Source: Ruminococcus flavefaciens (GTDB lineage Bacteria; Bacillota; Clostridia; Oscillospirales; Ruminococcaceae). Taken from it: DNA of 54,141 bases. How positions within the stretch are numbered: position 1 is the first letter of the stretch; the number at the start of each line of letters is the position of its first letter. The notes beneath the pieces were generated by a model. It was given only the letters and a program-made list of their open reading frames with translations. It was not told the DNA's origin and did no database searches. The position numbers and the translations under genes were made by a program. Positions 18,659-26,610 of this stretch are shown here, piece by piece. The stretch covers positions 1-54,141 of the forward strand of contig DFJW01000080.1 in NCBI GenBank assembly GCA_002373775.1, written 5' to 3'.

Positions 18659-18694
18659 GGGACGCACTCCGCTCATATGCGGAGAATACGTCCC
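18659..18694 (-). terminator. Attenuator-like hairpin between xylA and the 53-aa ORF
   Basis: Two nested stems, GGGACG/CGTCCC outside and CTCCGC/GCGGAG inside, are followed on the minus strand by GTTCTTTTT. It reads as an intrinsic terminator placed inside the xyl operon, so it would lower xylB relative to xylA. Confidence 0.75.
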
Positions 18695-18777
18695 TGAGAC
18701 TGTCCGCATTTATGCAAACAGATTGGTTGATATATGAGCTGACACCTGTCAGCAGATTAACTTGTTCATGAATGATC

Positions 18778-20100
18778 TCAGAGTGAGAACATGATATTGT
18801 TTACGATAGCTTCAAGCATTTCCTGTCTGCCGCTTCCCAGTGAATCTGTTACTTCACCTTTCTCAAGAGCATACTTTTCAAGTTCTGCGAAGCCTACCTT
18901 GCCGTCGATTATGTCCTTGCCTATGCCGGTATTCCAAGAAGAGTATCTGTCGGCTACAAACTTGTCGATGCGTCCGTCGTCGATGAGCTTCTGTGCGATA
19001 CGCAGACCGAGAGCAAATGTATCCATACCTGCTATATAGCTGTGGAAGATGTCCTCGGGAGTGAAGCTGCCTCTTCTTGCCTTTGAATCGAAGTTCAGAC
19101 CGCCGTTTGTGAAACCGCCTGCCTTGAGGACTTCGTACATGCAGAATGCTGCGTCATAGACATTTGTCGGGAACTGGTCTGTATCCCAGCCAAGCAGCGG
19201 ATCGCCCTGATTTGCGTCGATAGAACCAAAGAAGCCGTTATCTCTTGCAACTCTCAGCTCATGCTGGAATGTGTGCTGAGCGAGGGTAGCGTGGTTTGCC
19301 TCTATGTTCATCTTGAAATCCTTGTCAAGACCGTACTTGCGGAGGAATCCGAGTACTGTTGCGGTATCGAAATCGTACTGGTGCTTTGTAGGCTCCTTCG
19401 GCTTGGGTTCGATATAGAAATCACCTGTGAAGCCGATAGAACGGCCGTACTCAACTGCCATCTTCATGAGACGTGCCATATTATCGAGTTCAAGTCCCAT
19501 GTTTGTGTTGAGGAGAGTCTCATAGCCCTCACGTCCGCCCCAGAAAACGTATCCGTTTCCGCCGAGCTTTACTGTAGCTTCGATAGCCTTCTTGATCTGA
19601 GCAGCTGCGTAAGCGAATACGTCAGCAGAAGGTGATGTGCCGGCTCCGTGCATATATCTCGGATGATCGAAGCACTTTGCTGTGCCCCAGAGGCACTTTG
19701 CACCAGTCTCAGCCTGCTTTTCCTTTATATAATCAGTGATCTCGTCAAGCTTTGCGTTTGTCTCTGCAAGTGAGCCGTATTCCGGAGAGAGGTCGCGGTC
19801 ATGGAAGCAGAAGAAGTCGATAGAGAGCTTGTCCATTATTTCGAAAGCTGCATCGACTTTCGCCTTTGCTCTTGCAGCAGGTTCAGATTCGCCCCAGCTC
19901 TTGTCAGCCGTGCCGACGCCGAACATATCTGTTCCGTCGCCGCCCATCGTATGCCACCATGAAAGTGCAAAGCGGAGCTGTTCACGCATCGTCTTTCCGC
20001 CGATAACTTCATCAGGATCGTAGTACTTGAACGCCAGAGGGTTTACGGAGTTCTTTCCTTCATATCTGATCTTGCCTATGCCTTTAAAAAATTCGCTCAT
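18778..20100 (-). CDS. xylA: Xylose isomerase (class II)
   Basis: XylA interconverts D-xylose and D-xylulose. At 440 residues it is the long class II form. The catalytic pair His100-Asp103 is in [12 protein letters not shown]. The metal-site motif [16 protein letters not shown] and the later [16 protein letters not shown] and SIDANQGD blocks are intact. AGGAGG stands 5 bases before ATG 20100. It is the first gene of xylA-orf-xylB. No XylR gene is present in the window. A short palindrome, CCGCACTGCGG (20188-20198), lies in its upstream region, but I cannot call it an operator. Confidence 0.96.
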   Translation of the reverse strand: MSEFFKGIGKIRYEGKNSVNPLAFKYYDPDEVIGGKTMREQLRFALSWWHTMGGDGTDMFGVGTADKSWGESEPAARAKAKVDAAFEIMDKLSIDFFCFHDRDLSPEYGSLAETNAKLDEITDYIKEKQAETGAKCLWGTAKCFDHPRYMHGAGTSPSADVFAYAAAQIKKAIEATVKLGGNGYVFWGGREGYETLLNTNMGLELDNMARLMKMAVEYGRSIGFTGDFYIEPKPKEPTKHQYDFDTATVLGFLRKYGLDKDFKMNIEANHATLAQHTFQHELRVARDNGFFGSIDANQGDPLLGWDTDQFPTNVYDAAFCMYEVLKAGGFTNGGLNFDSKARRGSFTPEDIFHSYIAGMDTFALGLRIAQKLIDDGRIDKFVADRYSSWNTGIGKDIIDGKVGFAELEKYALEKGEVTDSLGSGRQEMLEAIVNNIMFSL

Positions 20101-20220
20101 AATAACCTCCTATAGTTATTAATTTATTTAAACCTCAGCCGCTGTACCGGTCCGGAGTGCTGCCTTAAAACTCCTACAGCATATCATCCGCACTGCGGCA
20201 TCAAAAAGGTTTATTTACTG

Positions 20221-21450
20221 TCATGTGAGAAGATCAAGTGAAAGATGTCTTGAATCGACATCGAAATAATCTTCTATATCAGAGATGTAGTAACGGAAGC
20301 ATGTCTCGCCGTTGAATATCATCACATCGCCGCTCTCAGGCACTCCTATCATGTCGAGCTGTGCATCAGTAAGTGTGTTGAGATATACGGTATTGTTCTT
20401 CTGTACCTTGAAAAGGATATTGCCGTAATCGTCAGTATTAGTGTTGTTATACGCTCTCAGAGCCTTTGCTGTGAGTTCACTGAAATAGTATCTGGAAGGA
20501 TTCTTCTTTTTCATAGCATTCACTACTTCCTGTGAGGGAGAGATGATATAATACTTTCCGGAAGATTCCTTGCCTATGCCGAACATCGCCAGCTGCTCCT
20601 CGGTAAGAGTATCAAGGTATATGGGATCAACATCAGATGCTGTAAGACCGAGCATGGTCTTCCTTGAATAAGTCAGGTCAGCCAGCTGGAGCTTTGAATC
20701 GTATGTGTATCCCAGATCTTCCAGTTCATCTTCACTGAGGTGGACCACGATCGCATCAGACAGCTGATTCAGCTGCTCAGTTATCTCCTGACGTGTCTGT
20801 GTTACCCACTGAACGTCTATCTCTTCACATACCGGTCTGTCAAGGTGGACTACCTTTTCCATATTCTTGAGAGTGAAAGTAACAAAAGGATACTCCACAT
20901 CTGCGTCGTTGGGTTCAACATATACAGCAGTGCTTCCGTTGGAGCTGTCTTCCGTATTCACGACTCTGTATCTGTATCTTCCTGAAGGTGATACTCCGCT
21001 CTCTATCTCAGTCTCCTTGGCTGATGTCACGAAGAAGGATGTGAACAGGAAGTAACCGAGAGCACCGAATATATATAGCAGCAGTATCGTCGTGCCGATC
21101 GCCGTTTTGGCACCTTCTCCTGCGCCGGACATCAGCAGTATTATCAGTCCAGTAATTATTATCGGTATTATCATTCCCCAGTTTCCGAAGTACAGAAGCA
21201 CCACCGGAAGCATAGCCGGAAGTATGATAAAGCTTGATATCCTGGTGAGTATCTGCTTGCGCGAATAAAGCATAAGTACAAGTGCCACGATAGATATACC
21301 TATCAGCATAAGACAAAGTGACACCTTGTTGTGGATGTGTATATCATAGAATAATGAATAATAACAAAGACCGCAAGCTCCGGCTGCGTAAAGAACACTT
21401 GCAGCTGATACAACTCTCTTTACCCAGACGTTAGCAAAAAAACTCTTCAT
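20221..21450 (-). CDS. Membrane protein with C-terminal repeated helical motifs, unknown function
   Basis: This is a 409-residue protein with about six hydrophobic segments in residues 10-143 and an extracytoplasmic C-terminal domain. Residues 153-180 (SPSGRYRYRVVN...) weakly resemble DUF5412-type domains. The domain then carries a repeated motif: VHLSEDELEDLGY (236-248), YLDTLTEEQLAMFGI (278-292) and YLNTLTDAQLDMIGV (356-370). The start at 21450 follows GGAGGTCGAA; the 12 codons upstream lack a site. It lies 120 bases upstream of xylA on the same strand with no clear terminator between. I do not know its function. Confidence 0.8.
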   Translation of the reverse strand: MKSFFANVWVKRVVSAASVLYAAGACGLCYYSLFYDIHIHNKVSLCLMLIGISIVALVLMLYSRKQILTRISSFIILPAMLPVVLLYFGNWGMIIPIIITGLIILLMSGAGEGAKTAIGTTILLLYIFGALGYFLFTSFFVTSAKETEIESGVSPSGRYRYRVVNTEDSSNGSTAVYVEPNDADVEYPFVTFTLKNMEKVVHLDRPVCEEIDVQWVTQTRQEITEQLNQLSDAIVVHLSEDELEDLGYTYDSKLQLADLTYSRKTMLGLTASDVDPIYLDTLTEEQLAMFGIGKESSGKYYIISPSQEVVNAMKKKNPSRYYFSELTAKALRAYNNTNTDDYGNILFKVQKNNTVYLNTLTDAQLDMIGVPESGDVMIFNGETCFRYYISDIEDYFDVDSRHLSLDLLT

Positions 21451-21601
21451 TTCGACCTCCGAATAATCGCAAATATATGTAATCAATTTATATTATACCA
21501 TTTTCTGCCGAGAGTTACAAGTAATTTTAAAAATTTTTTTGCGAAAACTTTGACAAAAATTCCCTTTCTCCGGAGCCGAATACTAAACAAGAAAACAAAT
21601 C

Positions 21602-21629
21602 AGCCGGACACAGCTTTCTGCATCCGGCT
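21602..21629 (-). terminator. Terminator after the lipoprotein gene
   Basis: AGCCGGA/TCCGGCT, a 7-bp stem with a 14-base loop, is followed on the minus strand by GATTTGTTTTCTT, 8 bases after the stop codon. Confidence 0.7.
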
Positions 21630-21637
21630 ATCATGTA

Positions 21638-22237
21638 TTATCCTTCTGATGAAACTTCGGCAGCAGAAGCCTCTTCGCTTGAAGCTTCGGACGCAGTTTC
21701 TCCGGTCTGCGGAACATCCGCAGTCTGAAGCTCGGTGAATGTCATATCCAGCTTGTTTCCGGGCATCCTGAAACCGCTGAGCATGCCGTCGCCGTCAACG
21801 ATAAGGGTGTACTCCCCGCCTTCAAGGTCGCCGGTGATCTCCATTTTCCCGTCTTTTTCCTCACCTTTCAGCTCTTCAAGCCTTGCATTGTCATCTACTG
21901 CGCGTATGAGATTCAGCAGCATTGCTTTGACCGGCACTGCCGACTGAGGCACAGAAAAGCTCAGTCCCTTATAGGATGCCTCCACATTGCCTTCGCTGAA
22001 CCTGAGCATCACTCCGCTGAGCGTATTCGGAGACGCGAATTCTATTTCCCAGAAGCCGTCCCCGAGACGCTTGATGTGGCCGTCTGCACGAAGCCTGTCA
22101 AGGCTTATTGCCACTTCTGCCTCAAATGCGCTCCCAAGCCCGTTTTTCCGGGCACTCACTGTCTTCAGAGGCACCGAACAAGCACCCAGACAGAGCACGG
22201 TGATACATAAAAATACGGATGCGATAAGTCTTTTCAT
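21638..22237 (-). CDS. Putative lipoprotein, unknown function
   Basis: This 199-residue protein has a lipoprotein signal (MKRLIASVFLCITVLCLGAC, lipid cysteine at residue 20). It should be anchored to the outer face of the membrane. The body alternates short beta-like segments (GFWEIEFASP, MEITGDLEGGEYTLIVD) in a pattern reminiscent of LolA-like lipoprotein-localisation folds (weak, by eye). The last 25 residues are Ser/Glu/Ala-rich. GGAGAG precedes the start. It is last in the unit DUF6106-nnrDE-lipoprotein, 57 bases after nnrDE. Confidence 0.8.
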   Translation of the reverse strand: MKRLIASVFLCITVLCLGACSVPLKTVSARKNGLGSAFEAEVAISLDRLRADGHIKRLGDGFWEIEFASPNTLSGVMLRFSEGNVEASYKGLSFSVPQSAVPVKAMLLNLIRAVDDNARLEELKGEEKDGKMEITGDLEGGEYTLIVDGDGMLSGFRMPGNKLDMTFTELQTADVPQTGETASEASSEEASAAEVSSEG

Positions 22238-22294
22238 GATGATCTCTCCAATCGTTTTTAGTAAAGACTTTCAACATCCGTATCTTTGCGCCGT

Positions 22295-24004
22295 TCAGAC
22301 GCTGCCTATCCCGTGTTTTTCTTTGAGTATCCTGAATGAATCCGACAGGCAATCGAGGATATCCCTCGTTATCATTGCCTCCATGCCGAATTTTTCAGCA
22401 GCGGTATCTCCTGCAAGTCCGTGCAGATATACACCTGCGCAAGCACCGTCATATATGCTGAGTCCCTGTGCTATACAGGAGCCTATGATGCCTGCAAGGA
22501 TATCTCCGCTTCCTCCGCAGCTCATTCCCGGATTTCCGGTGTGGTTTGCTGCTGTCGATCTGCTGTCTGCCACGATAGTTCCTGCACCCTTGAGAACGAC
22601 GGTTATACCGTACTTTTCAGCATACTTCTCGGCAGCCATGAGCCTGTTCTCGGTTATCATGTGATTCTCGCAATTGAGCAGCCGAGCCATTTCACCGACA
22701 TGCGGAGTAATGATGATATCGCTGTTCTTCTTCATTAGAATATCTATGTCCGAGGCTATGCAGTTTATTCCATCTGCGTCGATAACTACAGGAACTTTTG
22801 CATTCTCGGTGACGAATTTTGTCAGAGCGATGGTGTCAGGGGTAACTCCCATGCCGCATCCTATAACGATAACGCTCGCTTTTTCCATTGCATCGAGTAT
22901 GGGCTGGCGGCTGCTGTCAAACAGCATAAATCCGTAATCATCGCAGTCAAGCTCAATGAATGTCGCCTCAGGCACGAGTACAGAGGCAGTGTCTATACAC
23001 TTTTCAACGGATGCGAGCTTCACTGTGCCTGCTCCTGTACGGAATGCGCCAAGCGCCGCAAAGGCTGCTGCACCGCGCATGGATGAACTTCCGGCGATCA
23101 CAAGTACATTTCCGAACATCCCCTTATATGCGTCGCGGTCGCGCTTAGGCGGGAATCCGGCGAGCTGATTGCGCTCTATTCGGTAATACCTGCGCTCATT
23201 CTGTATAACGTTTATAGCATTGACCGGTATCCCGATATCTGCAATGGTGATCTTTCCGCAGTATTTTTTGAGAGGATACTGGGACATTCCGGACTTGAGA
23301 TATCCGAAGGTAATAGTCTCATCAGCCTTAAATATACCGTGAGACACATTGCCCGTGCTGCTGTCTCCGCCGCTTGGTACATCCACAGAAATCCTGTATG
23401 CACTGGTGCCTATTGAAAAGATGCCGGCTGTGTTCTTGTCCAGCTGTCCGCGGAAACCGGTTCCGTAAACGCCGTCAACTATGACGTAGGCTCCGACTAC
23501 AGCAGCCTTGACCTTCTGCATGCGCTGTTTTTCCTGAAGCAGGATATTTTCGAGAGGATTCCTGTCCTTCTTCTTTGCAAGCGCTTCAAGTTCCTTCGAC
23601 TGGGATACTGTCATATAATCCAGCTCAGCTGCTTCGATAGCCGCTTCAACGCTCTCATTCCTGTATCCGTCTATGAAGACTATCCGCTCTTTAGGCAGCC
23701 TCAGCATCATTTCCTTAGCGAGATCAGTCTCCGGTGCTCCGGCAAGGCTGATGATCGTTATCTTGTAGCCGCGGTATACAAGGATATTTGCGGCAGCGAA
23801 ACAATCGCCTCCGTTATTGCCCTTTCCTGCAAAAAAGACTATGGATTTTTCCTCCGGCGGCATTGAGGTATCGCGTCGGCAGTAATCGTCGATAAGTCCT
23901 GCAAGAGCCTTTCCTGCATTCTCCATCAGCTGCTTCTTTGATACTCCAAGCCTCTCTGACTGTGCTTCAATGCGTGACATTTGCTTTGGTGTAACGATCT
24001 GCAT
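22295..24004 (-). CDS. nnrDE: Bifunctional NAD(P)H-hydrate epimerase / ADP-dependent NAD(P)HX dehydratase
   Basis: The enzyme repairs damaged NADH and NADPH. The N-terminal epimerase domain has FFAGKGNNGGDCFAAA, and the C-terminal ribokinase-like dehydratase domain has ITPHVGEMARL and CGGSGDILAG. I chose ATG 24004 because AAGGAGG stands 6 bases ahead, giving 569 residues, longer than the usual 490-530. The extra length is a charged helical stretch in the epimerase domain before VKAAVVGAYVIVDGVYGTG (rich in Lys, Glu, Gln; about residues 115-170). The frame is clean through it, so it is an insertion and not a frameshift. A DUF6106-like gene lies 48 bases upstream. Confidence 0.92.
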   Translation of the reverse strand: MQIVTPKQMSRIEAQSERLGVSKKQLMENAGKALAGLIDDYCRRDTSMPPEEKSIVFFAGKGNNGGDCFAAANILVYRGYKITIISLAGAPETDLAKEMMLRLPKERIVFIDGYRNESVEAAIEAAELDYMTVSQSKELEALAKKKDRNPLENILLQEKQRMQKVKAAVVGAYVIVDGVYGTGFRGQLDKNTAGIFSIGTSAYRISVDVPSGGDSSTGNVSHGIFKADETITFGYLKSGMSQYPLKKYCGKITIADIGIPVNAINVIQNERRYYRIERNQLAGFPPKRDRDAYKGMFGNVLVIAGSSSMRGAAAFAALGAFRTGAGTVKLASVEKCIDTASVLVPEATFIELDCDDYGFMLFDSSRQPILDAMEKASVIVIGCGMGVTPDTIALTKFVTENAKVPVVIDADGINCIASDIDILMKKNSDIIITPHVGEMARLLNCENHMITENRLMAAEKYAEKYGITVVLKGAGTIVADSRSTAANHTGNPGMSCGGSGDILAGIIGSCIAQGLSIYDGACAGVYLHGLAGDTAAEKFGMEAMITRDILDCLSDSFRILKEKHGIGSV

Positions 24005-24052
24005 AATAAACCTCCTTATCAATTATTGTATTTATGTTGTTGGATCTGGTCC

Positions 24053-24577
24053 TTACTGCATGCTGCTGCGTATTTTTGCAGGCAGCGACCTTACGATATT
24101 CTCCAGCATACGCTCGTCCGGCGCAAAGATCAGGCGTGTGCTGCCGTATTCCTCATGCTGGAAATCCGCATAGTATTCATGGGAAGCTATGTTGTCAGAA
24201 GCGATGACCACTGTCATGTCATCTGTTTCTTCCATATCTTCATTGTACTGTCCGAATGCAGTGAATTTCTTCACGTCAGTGCTCAGCATCTCCTGACGTC
24301 TGCGCTGTGCAATTATCTTGTCGATATCAAGTTCTCCGTTAGTGAAAGTATACTCATACTCCACGAAAGAATTGGTGAACATAACATATGTGCCGACACC
24401 TCCGGAAACCGCAAGGAGGAATCCGAGTATCGCCATGAGGGGCTGTCCGAGCTGAAGAAAAGCTGTCACTGCCAGTGCCAGCGTCATCAGAATGCCGCAG
24501 ATGAGCAGCACAACACGCTTTGTCCTGTCAGAAGAACTCTCGTTTTTCTTTACAAGCTGTTCGGCAAAATTATCCAT
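24053..24577 (-). CDS. DUF6106-like membrane protein
   Basis: This is a 174-residue protein with two adjacent hydrophobic segments (about 22-42 and 47-67) near the N-terminus and a soluble C-terminal domain. The order of elements, MDNFAEQLVKK..., two helices, EYEYTFTNGELDIDKI and a closing LIFAPDERMLENI, matches small clostridial proteins annotated as DUF6106, as I recall the family. Function is unknown. The EYTFTNGELDID stretch resembles the start of bacterial PH-like domains. It has its own promoter and leads the nnrDE unit. Confidence 0.82.
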   Translation of the reverse strand: MDNFAEQLVKKNESSSDRTKRVVLLICGILMTLALAVTAFLQLGQPLMAILGFLLAVSGGVGTYVMFTNSFVEYEYTFTNGELDIDKIIAQRRRQEMLSTDVKKFTAFGQYNEDMEETDDMTVVIASDNIASHEYYADFQHEEYGSTRLIFAPDERMLENIVRSLPAKIRSSMQ

Positions 24578-24617
24578 TATTACTTACTCCTAACGCATTA
24601 TATTTCGTACACCTTAT

Positions 24618-24646
24618 ATAATATCACAGTTTTCAAAAAATTTCAA
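24618..24646 (-). promoter_or_regulatory. Promoter of the DUF6106-nnrDE unit
   Basis: On the minus strand: TTGAAA (complement of 24641-24646), a 17-base spacer and TATTAT (complement of 24618-24623), with an extended TGA before the -10. It is back to back with the pheST promoter. Confidence 0.65.
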
Positions 24647-24655
24647 TAAAAACAC

Positions 24656-24684
24656 TTGATTTTTTTTCAGAAGTTGATTATAAT
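24656..24684 (+). promoter_or_regulatory. Promoter of the T-box / pheST operon
   Basis: TTGATT (24656-24661), a 17-base spacer and TATAAT (24679-24684). Transcription should begin near 24691, at the first bases of the T-box leader. Confidence 0.75.
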
Positions 24685-24690
24685 ATATTT

Positions 24691-24944
24691 AAACCCAGAG
24701 ACTGAGAGAGTAGGTTAGCGGTATGTCCTCAGAGAGGAACGGTCAGGTGCAAGCGTTCCGGCAGAAAACTATCTGAAGTTCACTCACGAGGGGCGGGACA
24801 GAAGCGCCCGGACATTTTTGTCCGTGCATGCGTGGTAGGTCCTGACGTATGTCTGCGTTACAGACAAGAGAGTGTCGGCTCTCCTGACCAAAGGTGGTAT
24901 AAAAGCAAGCGCAGTCTTGTCCTTTCGGACAGGACTTTTTTATT
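24691..24944 (+). promoter_or_regulatory. T-box leader specific for phenylalanine tRNA
   Basis: This 254-base structured leader precedes pheS. The diagnostic T-box sequence AAAGGTGGTATAAAAGCA lies at about 24892-24909; the TGGT can pair with the UCCA-type end of tRNA, and its last base fits A73 of tRNA-Phe. The likely specifier codon is TTC in GAAGTTCACTC (about 24776-24786), which reads Phe and agrees with the downstream genes. The leader ends in a terminator, GTCTTGTCC/GGACAGGAC plus six T (24914-24941), which competes with the antiterminator formed by uncharged tRNA. Uncharged tRNA-Phe should therefore switch the operon on. Confidence 0.9.
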
Positions 24945-24984
24945 TGTGCAGACACAGATCATATAATTCTTATGAGGTGAAAAA

Positions 24985-26013
24985 ATGAAAGAACAGCTTG
25001 AAAAGATCGAAGCCCTCGCAAAACAGGAGCTTGATTCATGTAATGAGATCAAAGCCCTGGACGACCTGAGGATAAGATTCCTCGGTAAAAAAGGAGAACT
25101 CACTGCTATTCTCAAGCAGATGGGAAAACTCTCCGCTGAAGAAAGACCGGTGATCGGTCAGCTCGCCAACAAAGTGCGTTCAGACATTGAGGAAGCTATA
25201 AGCAGCAGACTCACTGAACTCAAATCCAAGGCTCAGGAAGCCAAGCTCAAAGAGGAGACTATCGACATCACTCTCCCCGGCAAGAAAGCTCCCCTCGGCA
25301 AACTCCACCCGCTCACAAAAGTTGAGAACGAGATCCGCGAGATCTTCATGGGCATGGGCTTTGAGATCGCTGACGGCCCTGAGATAGACGACGACTATCA
25401 TGTATTTGAGGCTCTCAATCTCCCGCCGGATCATCCTGCCAGAGATACTCAGGATACATTCTACATTGAAAACACAAACGAGACTATCCTTCTCCGTACA
25501 CAGACTTCTTCCGTACAGGTACACGTTATGGAGAACCAGAAGCCTCCGATAAGGATAATCTCACCCGGACGTGTTTTCCGTTCCGATGCCGTTGATGCTA
25601 CTCATTCTCCACTTTTCCACCAGATCGAGGGACTCGTTATCGACGAAGGCATAACGATGTCTGACCTGAAGGGCACTCTTGAGATGCTCATGAAAAAACT
25701 CTACGGCAAGGACTGCAAGCTTCGTTTCCGTCCTCACCACTTCCCCTTCACCGAACCCAGCTGTGAAGTCGATATAAGCTGCTTCAACTGCGGCGGCAAG
25801 GGCTGCTCTATGTGCAAGGACGAAGGCTACATCGAACTTCTCGGTGCAGGCATGGTCCACCCGAAAGTTCTGGAGAACTGCGGCATAGATCCTGAAAAGT
25901 ATTCAGGTTTCGCATTCGGACTCGGTCTTGAGCGTATGGTAATGGGACGTTATGATATAAACGATCTCCGTCTGCTCTACGAGAACGACGTTAGATTCTT
26001 AGAGCAGTTCTGA
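24985..26013 (+). CDS. pheS: Phenylalanine-tRNA ligase alpha subunit
   Basis: PheS carries the catalytic site that charges tRNA-Phe. The 342-residue protein has the N-terminal coiled coil (about 1-85) followed by the class II core: motif 2 region RTQTSS...ISPGRVFRSDAVDATH and motif 3 GFAFGLGLERMVMGRY. A CFNCGGKGCSMC cysteine cluster is present, as in many Firmicute PheS. TGAGGTG precedes the ATG. It is controlled by the T-box upstream and acts as an alpha2-beta2 enzyme with PheT, which is separated from it by one extra gene. Confidence 0.97.
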   Translation: MKEQLEKIEALAKQELDSCNEIKALDDLRIRFLGKKGELTAILKQMGKLSAEERPVIGQLANKVRSDIEEAISSRLTELKSKAQEAKLKEETIDITLPGKKAPLGKLHPLTKVENEIREIFMGMGFEIADGPEIDDDYHVFEALNLPPDHPARDTQDTFYIENTNETILLRTQTSSVQVHVMENQKPPIRIISPGRVFRSDAVDATHSPLFHQIEGLVIDEGITMSDLKGTLEMLMKKLYGKDCKLRFRPHHFPFTEPSCEVDISCFNCGGKGCSMCKDEGYIELLGAGMVHPKVLENCGIDPEKYSGFAFGLGLERMVMGRYDINDLRLLYENDVRFLEQF

Positions 26014-26094
26014 GAAGGCTGACCTGCATCTGCCATCCGCTGTCCGCAAGTCTGCGGCAGCACTGTATAGTCATATCTACGAAAGGATACAGGT

Positions 26095-26589
26095 ATGTTT
26101 TTCAACGAACTTGCTCTCAGGCACTATCACCACCGCAGAGGTGTCGCCCAGCTAACACCCGGCGGCTTGCTGGCGATCCTGATAATAGCTGCGATATGCG
26201 CGGTGATCGTTTATTTTTACTCCAGAGTAAAAAAGAACGGTATGATATCCGCTCTCGGTCTTTCTTCCGAAGAAGAATACAATGACTACAAGAAATACTG
26301 CACGCTGAACTTTAACAATAAATTCTGCATATCGGATGAATGGGTTATAAACGAGTACTCCTTCAGAGTATATCCCACGGATGATATCGTGGAAGTCATG
26401 CGTTTATCAGGTGCCAGTGCGTCCGGCAGCAGCGGTATTTATAAAAGCAGTATTGAGATAAGATACCGCGGAGGCACTGACAAATTCCTTGTCAGAAGTG
26501 CTGCCGAAAGAGAACGTTTATACATAATGATCGAAAGATATCTGTCCTGCCGCAGGAACGGCACTGTGTTCGTGCAGGACGATCACTAA
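26095..26589 (+). CDS. Single-pass membrane protein of unknown function, inserted between pheS and pheT
   Basis: This is a 164-residue protein with a histidine/arginine-rich start (LRHYHHRRG), one membrane helix (about 24-43) and a cytoplasmic domain. The helix is followed by basic residues, so the N-terminus is probably outside. The soluble part (WVINEYSFRVYPTDDIVEVMRL...IEIRYRGGTDKFLV) has the beta-strand rhythm of a bacterial PH-like fold (weak). GAAAGGA precedes the start; a small hairpin (about 26037-26059) lies in the gap after pheS. pheT follows 21 bases later, so it should be under the same T-box. No family recognised. Confidence 0.82.
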   Translation: MFFNELALRHYHHRRGVAQLTPGGLLAILIIAAICAVIVYFYSRVKKNGMISALGLSSEEEYNDYKKYCTLNFNNKFCISDEWVINEYSFRVYPTDDIVEVMRLSGASASGSSGIYKSSIEIRYRGGTDKFLVRSAAERERLYIMIERYLSCRRNGTVFVQDDH

Positions 26590-26610
26590 TATACGGAAAG
26601 GAATAAAGAT

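Noticed and set aside
20188..20198. Palindrome CCGCACTGCGG before xylA as a XylR operator
   Set aside because: It is short and GC-rich, does not resemble known XylR sites, and no regulator gene is nearby.
24691..24944. Structured region considered as a tRNA or small RNA gene
   Set aside because: The T-box sequence, a TTC specifier candidate, the terminator and the pheS gene directly after it identify a T-box leader.
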